Origin: Lathyrus oleraceus | Lineage: Eukaryota > Streptophyta > Magnoliopsida > Fabales > Fabaceae | Length of the DNA: 64,000 bases | Direction: 5' to 3' | NCBI RefSeq assembly: GCF_024323335.1 | Contig: NC_066581.1 | Coordinates: 300,102,536 to 300,166,535 of the forward strand | Part shown: positions 9,981-19,805 of the stretch, one piece after another | How the letters are laid out: every line of letters starts with the position of its first letter | How positions within the stretch are numbered: position 1 is the first letter of the stretch | The notes under the pieces: generated by a model | What the model saw: the letters and a program-made list of their open reading frames with translations, nothing else | What the model was told of the DNA's origin: nothing | The model's database searches: none | Made by a program: the position numbers and the translations under genes

Positions 9981-12900
9981 TGCACTAAGTTGGCTTGACC
10001 ATACACCTCATTTTCCTGTCACCAAAAGGAACCAGGCAGCATCAATTGGAGGAGGGACATAGAAGTTCATTCCTTGAAACTGCACCTTGGCCTTTCTTCC
10101 AAAAACCTGCTACCACTATCCCACTGCAGCAAAAACCAAGAAGCCAAATCATCCCAACTGAACCACCCCTTGTCTTGCATTTCATCTTTAACTTCCAATA
10201 GTCCAAACCCTGTTCATCAACTTTCCATCATTAACAAACTTTGCCAACATAACCAACAAACCACAAACCATTTGGCCAAACAGTAAAAAGGAGCCACACT
10301 GTCAAATCCTGCAGCATCAAAAGGTCAACACCTTGCAGCAAGAAATGCCCAGGACCAAAACCAACCAATCTTTCATTGACCTTGCTATTGGCAGATGTGA
10401 AAAAGCTGTCAAAACTCAATAACCCCAAAAAGACCAACATAACTTTGCAGCAGAAAATCTTGATTCACCTTGGCTATTTTGCATTCTTCTGTCCAAACAC
10501 AATAACTTGGCCTGGCTTGTGACAAGCATCAAATGCATTTCCTGTCATAGACAAACACACTAACATCATCCAACCAATATTGCATTGATTCACTCATTCC
10601 AAGATTACACCTTGCTTTTGCACTTCCCAATTTCCTGACCAAAAGTCTCTATGAACCCGGCCTGGCTGGTGACAATGACCAAACACATTTTCTGTCCAAC
10701 TGCAGCAACTGCAATAGAACCAAACCTGAGACCTGCTAGTAACCAACATAACACAACCTAGCCACACCATAACAAAAGTCTTGGCCATCATTCACTCAAA
10801 ACCTCACTTTGCTTGCCTCTTCAAACAATCAGTCAAGCTTCCAAAACCTAGACCTGGCCATTTTCACCACCATTTCACACTTTGGAACCATGATAGCATC
10901 ATCCAACATAGCCTAAAAAACATTGTGCTCTCAAAACCACACCTTGACACTTTTTTCATTTGTCAGTCCACAAACTCCAACACCTTGACCTTGTTGGTTC
11001 ATCATCAAGGCAACATTGTGAACCATTGCAATCACATTTTTCACACTTGGAAGCATTGGTTCTTGCATTGTTTTAAAGAAGTGACTTCCATGGCAATCCA
11101 AGTTTGAGACCATTTCAATCTACACAAGTCAAACAACTTTCATCATTCATCATCTAGGACCCTAAGGAGCAACTGTTGCACTTCAATAATATCAAACAAC
11201 ATCAAGAACACAAACTGCCCTTCAAAAAAGGTATGGATTCGACCCTCCCATTTTCTCAAATTGACATATACTTTGGAAAGGTCTTTCAATGCTGAGTGTC
11301 ATGATGCTTTCCTTTTTGAAAATAGTTGTGTATTCATGAAGATATGATGAGATGAAGTTTGGTGCTTGAAAATGTTTCCTTTGACTTCTTGTTGTGTAGT
11401 TCAAATTAATGAAAATAGGGTTTGGATTGTTGTTGTATGTTGTTTGCTGGTCATTTGGGTATAATCAATTTTGATTTTAGGGAAAAGTTTGTAAAACTCA
11501 AATTTGGGGATGGTGATGAACATAAACCCTAGTTTCCCAATTTGTATTTTCCCAGATTTTCTGCCCCCTTTCACGTGCATGGCTTCTTTCCCAACAACCA
11601 ATAGAAACATTTCAATCCTTGCCCAAAACGACTGTGTTTTGATTAGTGGATTCCAATATTACCAAAATGCCATTCTTCCAATGTTAATTTCAATAATTAT
11701 TTCATTTTTGATGCCCATCTTGTGAAAATCATAACTTGTTCAATCTTGATCCAAATTCAATGGGATTTTTTGTGTTGTGTTCATCATGATCTCTACTTTT
11801 TTATCATTATTTTTCCAGAATTTTTGGATGAGTGGTTTTTAATTGGCCTTAGGGTTTGTGACATGTGACCAAATTTTGTACACTTTGCCAAATCAATTGT
11901 GAAATGATGAGAATGTATCCAATGGCTCCCAAATTTTTTGTGCTTAAACTAGACACATTCATGGTGATTTTGGTATAAAGTTTGTGGATTTATCATTTGT
12001 GGTTTGTGAGATATGATTTTTTGAATTAGGGTGTGACAATTTGTGTCACACCATTGATGACCAACTTCATGATTTTCATTGCCATGCTTCTTGACCTCCA
12101 AATGACTTGGTTTTTAGCATGAGCTTACTCTTGTATGTCTAGTTTACTTGTGAATTTTCTTGGATTTAATTGAACTATTTTCCATTTGTTTGAGATTTTT
12201 CTTCCCTGCCTAGTCAAATGTTGACTTTGTGTGACACATGTCCCCATTTCATTTGTGAAATTCTCATACTTTATTGGATGGACATGAAATTTTGCATGAG
12301 ATAACTAGACATCCTCATCTTTGCCATGGTTTTAGTCCCATTCATTTATCATACACCATCCTTGACTTATGATTTTTCTAAGTTGATGCATGTTTGGTTG
12401 ACTTCTTTGAGCATGTTCAAAATTGCTTTGACTTTCTGATTTTCATCGACTGCCTTCCAATTGTCCAAATGAGATGAAATTTGACATGCATACCATGCTG
12501 TGGGTTGTGATTGATCATGATTTATTTGATGATTTTTGGAAAATGTTTAGATTGCTTTTGAGTTAAGTCTTGCTGTTGACTTCTATGAGCTTCTGTTTGC
12601 CATGTTTTGACCTAAATGGTTCATGAAATGATGATGATGATTGATATGAGTGTGAATCCAATTGGTTTTGTTTCCTAATTGTTTGAACATGATTTTGGAT
12701 GTTTAACCCTTGCTGTTTTGACTTTCTCATTCACTTTTGACCCTAGGCTTGCCCTAGTGGTCCTGTTACTCACCTTTGAGTTTGTGATTTCAGGTTGACC
12801 ATCAAATGGCCATTAAGACCAATTCTTTTGATTGAGCTTACTCAAGTATCATTGTCTAACCTATTTGTTTTGTAGGTGGCTTGGCTCACATGCCTTAAGC

Positions 12901-13605
12901 CTTGTGCCTTGCACATCCATGTGCCTCCAATTAACTATTGGTGTCTGTTTCTGTTTGTTTTGTTTGAAGTTGCATACTAACATCTGCTTGACTGTTTCAG
13001 GTGCTTTAGTTGCTTAGTTCCTTGTGAACTTTTTGCTTTGCTTTGCTTGCATAAGCAATTTGCATTGAGGTATGTCTCTTTGTCTTCATGTAGTCTGGAA
13101 GACCTGGCCTGTTACTTGGCCAGGCAACTGTCTGAAGCCCTCCTTAAGAGGCAATGTTTGTGGATGTTTAACTTTGTCCTTGCATAGAGTCAAAGTCCTC
13201 CTAAGTGAAGAGGCAATTGGTGGAAGGTAGGGATATGCAATCTATCCCCCACTATTCAGTGTGTCATTTGCTTTGCTCACACCACTATGTTGATGCATTT
13301 CAGATACAAACCCAAGATCTTGTACAATTGTACAGTTGAGTCAGTTTTAAATGTGTAGAAGGGTTCCCACTTTCTGAACCCACACATTCTTGTCTTGAGC
13401 TCTCCCAGGCCAGGGATAAGAGCTGTGAAGTCTTATCTTCACTCACCTTTCATCTGCTTCACCTTAGCCCCTCAATGGTAAGGTTAAGAGCCACATTCAC
13501 CCCATTCCAGAGGTTTGTTTGTTGAGGTTGATATGACCCCTTGACTAAAACCTAACCCTTGTTTGAGCCACTTGTTTGTGTATAGCGTGTGCTATCTGTG
13601 CTTGT

Positions 13606-13890
13606 AGGATTGTTTGACTTGCTTCCTGTGCAAGATAGGATTGTTTGACTTGCTTCCTGTGCAAGATAGGATTGTTTGACTTGCTTCCTGTGCAAGATAG
13701 GATTGTTTGACTTGCTTCCTGTGCAAGATAGGATTGTTTGACTTGCTTCCTGTGCAAGTTAGGATTAGTTTAGACTTGCTTCCTGTGCAAGTTAGGTTTT
13801 GCTTGGCTTGCTTCTTGTGCAAGCTAAGTGTGTGTGGCTTGCTTCCTGTGTGAGCCATGCTTAGGATAGGCTGGCTCCCTGTGCCAGTTA
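13606..13890 (+). repeat. 31-bp tandem array of potential hairpins, 5' LTR copy
   Basis: Five 31-bp units start at 13606, 13637, 13668, 13699 and 13730, followed by about four diverged units to about 13890. Each unit contains an inverted repeat CTTGC-TTCCTGT-GCAAG. Diverged units keep the pairing while the bases change, for example GCTTGC/GCAAGC and CTGGC/GCCAG. It lies in the 3' third of the LTR. ORFs on the minus strand here are products of the repeat. Confidence 0.9.
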
Positions 13891-13929
13891 GCTAGAAACC
13901 TTAACTTAGGGTTGATTTTTGCATGACAA

Positions 13930-14475
13930 CATCTAGGCTCGAGTCGTAGTCTCCCTAGAGTTGTGTCTCCCTCTGTTATCTGGTTAGGCTAGTCCTTTAT
14001 CCCTGCGTAGGGGAACTACATCGCCCTGATCTTCATACCAGATGAAGTATGTAGGCAGGAGATTGAGCTGATCTCTCCGGGCGCCTTTTTTTTCTTTTTT
14101 TGTGCGTGTTTGGCAACTATTAGGCTCGAGCTCTAGTCTCCCTTTTAGTTTGTCCTTTCGACCTTTTGTGTTCCTTTCGACGTCTCAGCGTCTCTTCTTG
14201 TGAGTGTGACAACTATTAGGCTCGAGCTCTAGTCTCCCTTTTAGTTTGTTTGTTCATCCTTTTTCCCTGCGTAGGGGAACTACATCGCCCTGATCTTCAT
14301 ACCAGATGAAGTATGTAGGCAGGAGATTGAGCTGATCTCTCCGGGCGCCCTTTTTCTTTTTTGTGTGTTGTCTGACCTTTGCTAGGCTCGAGTCTGTGAC
14401 TCCTTAGCATTTGTTGTCTGTCTGTTTGAGTGTGTGCTTGACAGTTATAGGCTCGAGTCCCCGACTCCCTATCAA
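13930..14475 (+). repeat. GGCTCGAG block repeats and duplicated cassette in the Ogre 5' LTR
   Basis: TAGGCTCGAG followed by a variant of CTAGTCTCCCT occurs five times (about 13934, 14122, 14218, 14382, 14450). An 85-bp cassette beginning CCCTGCGTAGGGGAACTACA and ending CTCTCCGGGCGCC occurs twice (about 14001 and 14266), each time followed by a T-rich run. The same structure is in the 3' LTR 15617 bp downstream. Confidence 0.85.
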
Positions 14476-15093
14476 CTTGTTATGTTGTTGTGTGCTTGGA
14501 AGTTGATATAAGTCCATCGAGTGGCATTTGGGTTCCAGTGTGCGTGTGTTTGGTTCGGATGCTGACATAAGTCCAGTGATTGGCAGTTGGGCTCCACGTT
14601 TGCCTATTTGTGTTTGTTTGTGCGCGTGTCAGCCGAGCTACGAATGCTCTGATTCTTCTCTCGTCCGAGAAGATACGTATGCATAGGATGTGACATCCTA
14701 GCGAGCATGTGTCGTTTCCCCAGTCCGAACTACTTCGACTCTGATGTCTATGCCTGATAGACTAAGTAGGCCCAGGATGCGATATCCTGCCGAGTCAGTT
14801 TCAGTCAGTTTCTTGTGTCTCTTTCAGCCAGTGTGTGTGTGTTTTTGAGCAGTGTTTAGCAACCAATTTTCCTTTCTAGTGTGCGTGGATCCCGTAGAGT
14901 ACTACGGATGCGTAGGGGTGCTAATACCTTCCCTCCGCATAACCGACTCCCGAACCCATACTCTTTGGTCGCGAGACCATGTTCTTTCCCAGGTTTACTC
15001 TGAGCGTTTCCTTTCCCTCTTTTGGGATAAATAACGCACGGTGGCGGCTCTGTTGTTCTTTCTTTTCCCGCCGGTTTTTCGCGCGATGCGACA

Positions 15094-16238
15094 GCTGGCG
15101 ACTCTGCTGGGGACATAGAGAAGTTGACCTGTGCTGGTCCGTCTTCCCTAAGCGAGTCTCTCCTAGCGCTCTCTAGGTTAGGGTTTTGGTTGCTTTGTGC
15201 TGTTATTCATTGCATTTATTGTATATATTTGCATTTTCTGTTTGCATTTATTGTTTGCATTAATGTTTGCATTTATTCATATTCATCTGTTCATCTGGCT
15301 GTGTTTCTCTGTTTGGGGTGGGAGTTACATGAGGTAAAAGGCCCAATACCCAGGCTATGAGTGAAATCTAGGAAACCTAGGAATAGAGTGATTCATGGGA
15401 AGCGGGTGGTATGGCGCCACTTAGCGGAACATTGATATCACGAGCAGTTCAGACCCTGGTGGGATATTGTCGTTACATACTTCAGGTGTGTATATGATGG
15501 TATTCTGCGAAAGGTTATTTATGCTGCGTTTCTCTTCGACTTTACCCTGGCCTAGATAACACCCGTGAGTGGGGAGGGTTTGATCATTACAGGTACAGTT
15601 GCTGATTGGTTGGTGTTTTGTTGGTGACTCTTGGTACTGATGGTGACTGTGAATTATGGGGCATTTATTTCTGGGACGCCAGAGTTCAGTCCATGGTTTA
15701 TCAGCGTGTTCCGTTTATTTCGGATCCCCGGGCTGATTTGAGAGTACTTGTTCAGAGGATCCGTTTGTCACCCGTTCAGTGTTTGTTCCTGTGAAGATAG
15801 TGATATAATCTCCGGTTCCGTTTATTTCGGAACCCCCCAAGTTGGATTTATGGTGACTTGATCCCACAGATATGACTGGTTCAGAAAAGCAGAGGGTCTA
15901 CAGTTGACTTGGCGGCACAGTGGCCTGCATTCATGCATTTGCATCATATCATCTCGCATTCATCTGTATTCAACTCATGTCTGTCCGTACTCAGGGTCCA
16001 TTATTTTTTAAATTAAAAACCCCGGTTGAGAGACATCCAGATGTCAAAATGTTGTTGATGAAATTTTATCTGTCTCAATGAAACCAAAAAAAAAGAGGAC
16101 TGAATATTCCTGGTACGGACGGACATTGCATGTGTGAGTCATACTAATCCATTTGCTGTTTTGTAGGTCTCAGTATTCAACCGGTGCGCATAGCTTGTCT
16201 GTTCAGATAACTTGCTGGGGGTCAACAACTCCAAGCTG
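15094..16238 (+). other. Ogre 5' untranslated leader
   Basis: There is no coding family between the primer site and the gag-like ORF. The stretch at 15200-15290 repeats TTTGCATTTATTG words. Full-length Ogre elements carry an extra ORF (ORF1) ahead of gag; none is recognisable here. An A-run lies at about 16086-16095. Confidence 0.6.
15096..15113 (+). other. Primer-binding site of the Ogre element
   Basis: TGGCGACTCTGCTGGGGA begins two bases after the 5' LTR. Its TGG start and position are as expected for a tRNA primer site, and Ogre elements are known to use an Arg-tRNA site. I did not align it to a tRNA. Confidence 0.85.
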
Positions 16239-17531
16239 ATGGATCTTCTCAACGCCGACATCCTTGAGCTGAAAGGGATGATGAGGGAATTGTTCAGTGT
16301 TATGCAAGGACTTGCCTTGGGACAGAAAGCCATGTCTGAAAGATTGGAAAGGATCGAGAAATGGCTGATTGTGGAGAAAGTTCAGGAGAAGGCTCCGTCC
16401 TCCGAAGTAAACAAACCTTCTGGTACTGTAGCAAGGAAACCCTCCGACAGTGGTCCATTCAAGAAGAAGGTTGAGCCAGTTGGTGTGCCCGCAAAGAAAG
16501 AACGTGGCAAAGATCGTTATCATCCTTATGCTGCCACTATAACCACTCCTGTCAGTAATCCACCTGCTCAACAGCAACAACAGCCACCTCAACAGAAGAC
16601 ACCGAGAGCTGAAAGCCAGGTGAAGAAGAAGAAAGAGGATCGTCAGTTTGAGGAACCACCCGTGACTTACGCCCTTCTGTTCCAAAGGTTGATGGATCTT
16701 GCTTTAGTACGGCCAAGGATTTTGATTCCCATAGAACGGCAGAAGAGGCCACCAAACTATGATGAGAATGCCAAGTGCGAGTTTCATTCTGGGGCACCCG
16801 GACACAACATTGAGGGCTGTAGAGCTTTTAAGCATGTCGTCCAGGACATGGTGGACTCCGAGACCATTAACTTGGCCCAGATTATGAAGGGGGACGTCAA
16901 CCCTGCGCCCAGAAGGGGTCCTGTAAAAGTCAAGATGGTGAAGAAGGTCAAGAAAAGAATAGAAGTGGCTGAGGAGGATCAGCTAAAGGTTCCAATGGCT
17001 GTGGTCCCAAAACCTCTGGAGCAGGATGGAGTTTTCCCTGTTAGTGATAATTCTTGTGCGATCGTCACCATGGAAGGAAGTGTATTGATGAAAGACACGA
17101 CCCAGAAGATGAAGGAAGTAGAAATGGACGATGTAAGGTGTGGAGCACCCCGTCTGGCAGTTGAAACCGTCCAGGAAGAGAAGGCCCTTGTCGCTGAGAA
17201 AGAGAAGAAGTTGTCCATTTCTTCTTATAAACAAGCTCTGGAGGTGGTGAAGAACAAAGAAGCCCAAGGCTGGGGAAGGATCATTGACATCGTGATAAAA
17301 ACAGACATGTTTGGGGTCGGTTATCAGCCAGATCAAGAGTCATCTAGACCAAATAGAGGATGTCGTCCGCCGTACACCTTCGTCAGTGCAGGAATGTTGG
17401 ATCCTGGTCATGCCCGTTCAGTGGGTGAAGATGTTGACAGCAACCGCGAGCTTGAGGCGTGGATAAAGTCGTGCGTACCAGGCAACTGGAAGGCCTCCAA
17501 AAGCACCACTTTCACTCATCCAGGAGTGTAG
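16239..17531 (+). CDS. Ogre gag-like ORF without a recognisable capsid domain
   Basis: The first ATG is at 16239 and gives 430 residues; the open frame itself begins earlier, at 16212. Residues about 1-45 are a coiled-coil-like segment (LLNADILELKGMMRELF, MSERLERIEKWL). Next come a Lys/Pro/Gln-rich linker (RYHPYAATITTP, QQQQQPPQQK), then PPVTYALLFQRLMDLALV and the zinc-knuckle-like CEFHSGAPGHNIEGCRAFK, which are standard Ogre gag landmarks. The C-terminal half is Lys/Glu/Val-rich and ends VPGNWKASKST. In relatives a capsid domain of about 200 residues lies between the coiled coil and the linker; I see none. The frame is open, unlike the pol debris behind it. Confidence 0.7.
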   Translation: MDLLNADILELKGMMRELFSVMQGLALGQKAMSERLERIEKWLIVEKVQEKAPSSEVNKPSGTVARKPSDSGPFKKKVEPVGVPAKKERGKDRYHPYAATITTPVSNPPAQQQQQPPQQKTPRAESQVKKKKEDRQFEEPPVTYALLFQRLMDLALVRPRILIPIERQKRPPNYDENAKCEFHSGAPGHNIEGCRAFKHVVQDMVDSETINLAQIMKGDVNPAPRRGPVKVKMVKKVKKRIEVAEEDQLKVPMAVVPKPLEQDGVFPVSDNSCAIVTMEGSVLMKDTTQKMKEVEMDDVRCGAPRLAVETVQEEKALVAEKEKKLSISSYKQALEVVKNKEAQGWGRIIDIVIKTDMFGVGYQPDQESSRPNRGCRPPYTFVSAGMLDPGHARSVGEDVDSNRELEAWIKSCVPGNWKASKSTTFTHPGV

Positions 17532-17747
17532 TATTTCTGTGTTTTAATCTTGTTTGCATGAGAGCCATACGTTTTGCCCGAAGCGTACTGGTCCATTGTA
17601 AGGGCCACCTCATGTGTTTCATTTTGCAACATTTTGCATCAGTAATAAATGGATGTTTTTTGTAATTAAAAGCGGCGTTCCCTGTTTTTCACTTTTTGCA
17701 GTTTTAAAAAATAAAATAGAAATGGCAATGTTTTTGTTCTCTTTCCT

Positions 17748-18027
17748 TTGGATTCATTTGGTTCCGACCTTAAAAGTGATTCTCTTGAGCTCATCGATAA
17801 CGATTTGGTTACACCTCTATATGACTTCGACAATCCAAGCTATCATGCCAAGAGAAAAAGACGAAGAAGATTGGGATTTGCTGGAATTAGCCAGGTCATT
17901 GAAACAAGAGGAGAAGGTGATTCAACCGCACGAGGAGCGATTCAAGATTGTTACTCCAAGCTCCACCGAGGTTAGAAAGCAAAAGCTGAGGCCGACAAAG
18001 GATGAGAAAGAGAGAAGGTGTGAATAG
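17748..18027 (+). pseudogene. Ogre pro-RT linker remnant, frameshifted
   Basis: One frame reads SDSLELIDND and LYDFDNPSYHAK. A second then takes over with EEDWDLLELARSLKQEEK and VIQPHEE. Together these are the acidic linker block that in Ogre lies between protease and RT. A frameshift separates the two parts near 17850. The protease proper is not visible upstream. Confidence 0.7.
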
Positions 18028-18243
18028 ACTATCAAGATGCGAGTAGAGCTAATCAGAAAGATGGATTCCCGGTACATCACAATGAGGTATTGGTTGATCA
18101 TATGGCTCAGGTCTCAATGTTTATGGATGGCTTCTTGGCCAAGACCGGATTGAATTGTTGCCAGATGATATGAAGTAAACCAGGTCCATCACACAAGGGG
18201 CACCTTCTTGTTCTGAGTTGATGTCGTTCCGTCACATGAGGCC

Positions 18244-18381
18244 GGTGCCACGTATCAGAGGTCTACGGTGATTTTGTTTCGTGATATGATTCATCGTGAA
18301 AGCAAATGCCATGTTGATGACATGATGGCAAAGTCCCAAGCAGAACAGGGGCATCCGGTAGACTTGGGGCAAGTTGTTTGA
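18244..18381 (+). pseudogene. Ogre reverse transcriptase remnant (HVDDMMAKS)
   Basis: A 45-codon piece reads GATYQRSTVILFRDMIHRES and then CHVDDMMAKSQ before a stop. This matches the RT palm block that in relatives ends YVDDMIAKS, with Tyr replaced by His. No further RT motif is open on either side. Confidence 0.75.
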
Positions 18382-18491
18382 CCAGTTGAGATAACTCATA
18401 CTTTTAAGTCTGAATCAGTGCACTTATGGAGTGTTATCCATCAAGCTACCGAGGCTTGTTGTGAGCGAATCAGAGGAATCAAGGTCGATCC

Positions 18492-18495
<4 letters not shown>

Positions 18496-18523
<28 letters not shown>
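18496..18523 (+). repeat. 28-bp A homopolymer in the Ogre interior
   Basis: An uninterrupted run of A separates RT debris from RNase H debris. It may mark a deletion repair scar or slippage; assembly error in run length is possible. Confidence 0.9.
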
Positions 18524-18526
<3 letters not shown>

Positions 18527-18776
18527 TAAGTCGTAGGAACCTCAGATTCCGATACCTCAGTGAAAGAAATAACTGTTAATCCGGTACTTGATAACCCTCG
18601 AGGGGTCTACAAGGTGCGTATTGAGTCAGCATGACTAGTCTTGTCGAAAAGAGTATGCAATTTACCTAAGCAAAAAGTTTATCGACTGTGAAACAATACA
18701 CTCACTGTTCGAAAAAACTTGATGTACTTCGGCATAGGCTGCTCGCCGACTGAGACAGTGTATGCTGATTCATACC

Positions 18777-18940
18777 ACTTTGTGGATGTCCAAAACGGAT
18801 CTGATCAGATATGTGTTTAAGAAGCTAGTAGCAACCCATGGAAAGGTTATCAACCAAGGAAGTTTGAGGTCCCTGATGAGGACATCTCGAGGTACTCAAA
18901 TCGAAAGATTGAGAGTGACTGATCCCGGAGGAGGGGTCTG
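18777..18940 (+). pseudogene. Ogre RNase H-region remnant
   Basis: The frame reads LWMSKTDLIRYVFKKL, corresponding to the MSKMDPIKYIFEK block ahead of RNase H in this lineage. Nearby, in another frame, KFEVPDEDISRYSNRK matches the block that follows RNase H in relatives. The pieces are short and shifted against each other. Confidence 0.6.
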
Positions 18941-18963
18941 ACCCCGAATCCGAACGGATTCCG

Positions 18964-19805
18964 ATGTCTGAGGGGGAAGCAGATGAGGTGAATAAGTTAG
19001 TGCTCCCCGGATCACAGTTGGTTGCACCAACAATGGTGGCTGAACATAAAGTCTGTATCCTGGATGTTGAACCAGGGGATGTGTATCTACCTGGGGCAGT
19101 GTCTTCCTCACAGAAATATGAGAAATCAGAGAAGACTGAATGGATAAAGACTCGGAATGACATGTTAAGTCCAATTGAGGAAAATGCGTTGACAGTTACC
19201 TGGCATGGGGCAGTTGTACCCAGTGAACGAAGCATGTTGTTAACCAAGAAGTGTGACCTCGCGCGGAAGAATTGGTTGAAAAGGATCTTTCCTCCTCAAG
19301 ACGATTGTGGGGCGAATGGACAAACAGTCATGAATGTCCATTCGTGGCCAAGAGGGTCCCATCTGACAGAACCTTGTTGTTTATGACCACGGATGACGAC
19401 GATTTTCCATTCCCTGTGAGTGCGGACGCAGTTAGAAAATACTTCGTGAAAGAAACCCGCTGGACAAAAAAAAAAAGAAAAAAAGTCCAGGCAAAAAATG
19501 GGCATCCCGGCGAACCAAGAAAAAGAGAAAGGTTCGGGCAAAAGTTAGGGATAAAGATAAAAGAAAAGAACTGTACACCCGGCAAGTTGAAAACCCGCAA
19601 GGGCGACTTGGGCAAAAAAGGGTATCCCGGTGGACTGAAACCCGAAAGGGCGGTCCAGGCAAAAGAGGGAATGAAACGAACAACTGCGTCCGGCATGATC
19701 GTTTGTGCTCTTGATGACTTGGATAATCTCCGACAGAGACCGATCGGAAGCGTCTTGTTCAGAAGACAGAAGGTGCGGAAAGTCCTGAGGACATATGAGG
19801 TGTAA
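18964..19805 (+). pseudogene. Ogre integrase C-terminus remnant and Lys-rich downstream repeat
   Basis: One frame ends NWLKRIFPPQDD. After a frameshift (frame from 19272) follow FVAKRVPSDRTLLF and DDDDFPFPVSADAVRKYFV, the usual end of Ogre/Tat integrase. From 19450 on, GHPGEPRKRERF, CTPGKLKTRKGDLGKKG and YPGGLKPERAVQAKEG show a Lys/Gly-rich repeat that in relatives lies at the pol end or in the 3' untranslated region. The part at 18964-19250 is not recognised. I regard this as debris and not as a new Lys-rich gene. Confidence 0.65.

Larger units (their letters stand above)
8111..15093 (+). repeat. Ogre 5' LTR, about 6.98 kb
   Basis: The sequence from TGTAGCACCT to GCGACA recurs at 23727-30710. 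Differences seen by eye are at 8756, about 8979 (1-bp indel), 10333, 10445, 10578, 11385, 13287 and 13345; all the substitutions are transitions. The LTR contains a 64-bp duplication, a 31-bp hairpin array, repeated GGCTCGAG blocks and a duplicated cassette of about 85 bp. Short ORFs here are present identically in both LTRs and show no family signature, so I do not call genes. The length is at the top of the range for plant LTRs. Confidence 0.95.

Noticed and set aside
8174..12000. Several ORFs of 60-108 codons in the Ogre LTR, repeated in the other LTR
   Set aside because: Short, overlapping on both strands, no recognisable family; their conservation only reflects the youth of the LTR pair.
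13592..13858. Minus-strand ORFs of repeating GSKSNN/KQVKQS peptides
   Set aside because: They are translations of the 31-bp hairpin array and are present identically in both LTRs.
15096..15113. Possible tRNA-related gene at the tRNA-like primer sites
   Set aside because: Only the 18-bp or shorter complement of a tRNA 3' end is present, not a tRNA; I saw no tRNA, rRNA or snRNA gene in the window.
19272..19805. A possible new Lys/Gly-rich gene
   Set aside because: Its start is the integrase C-terminal block (VSADAVRKYFV) and the rest is the known Lys-rich tail region of this element type.
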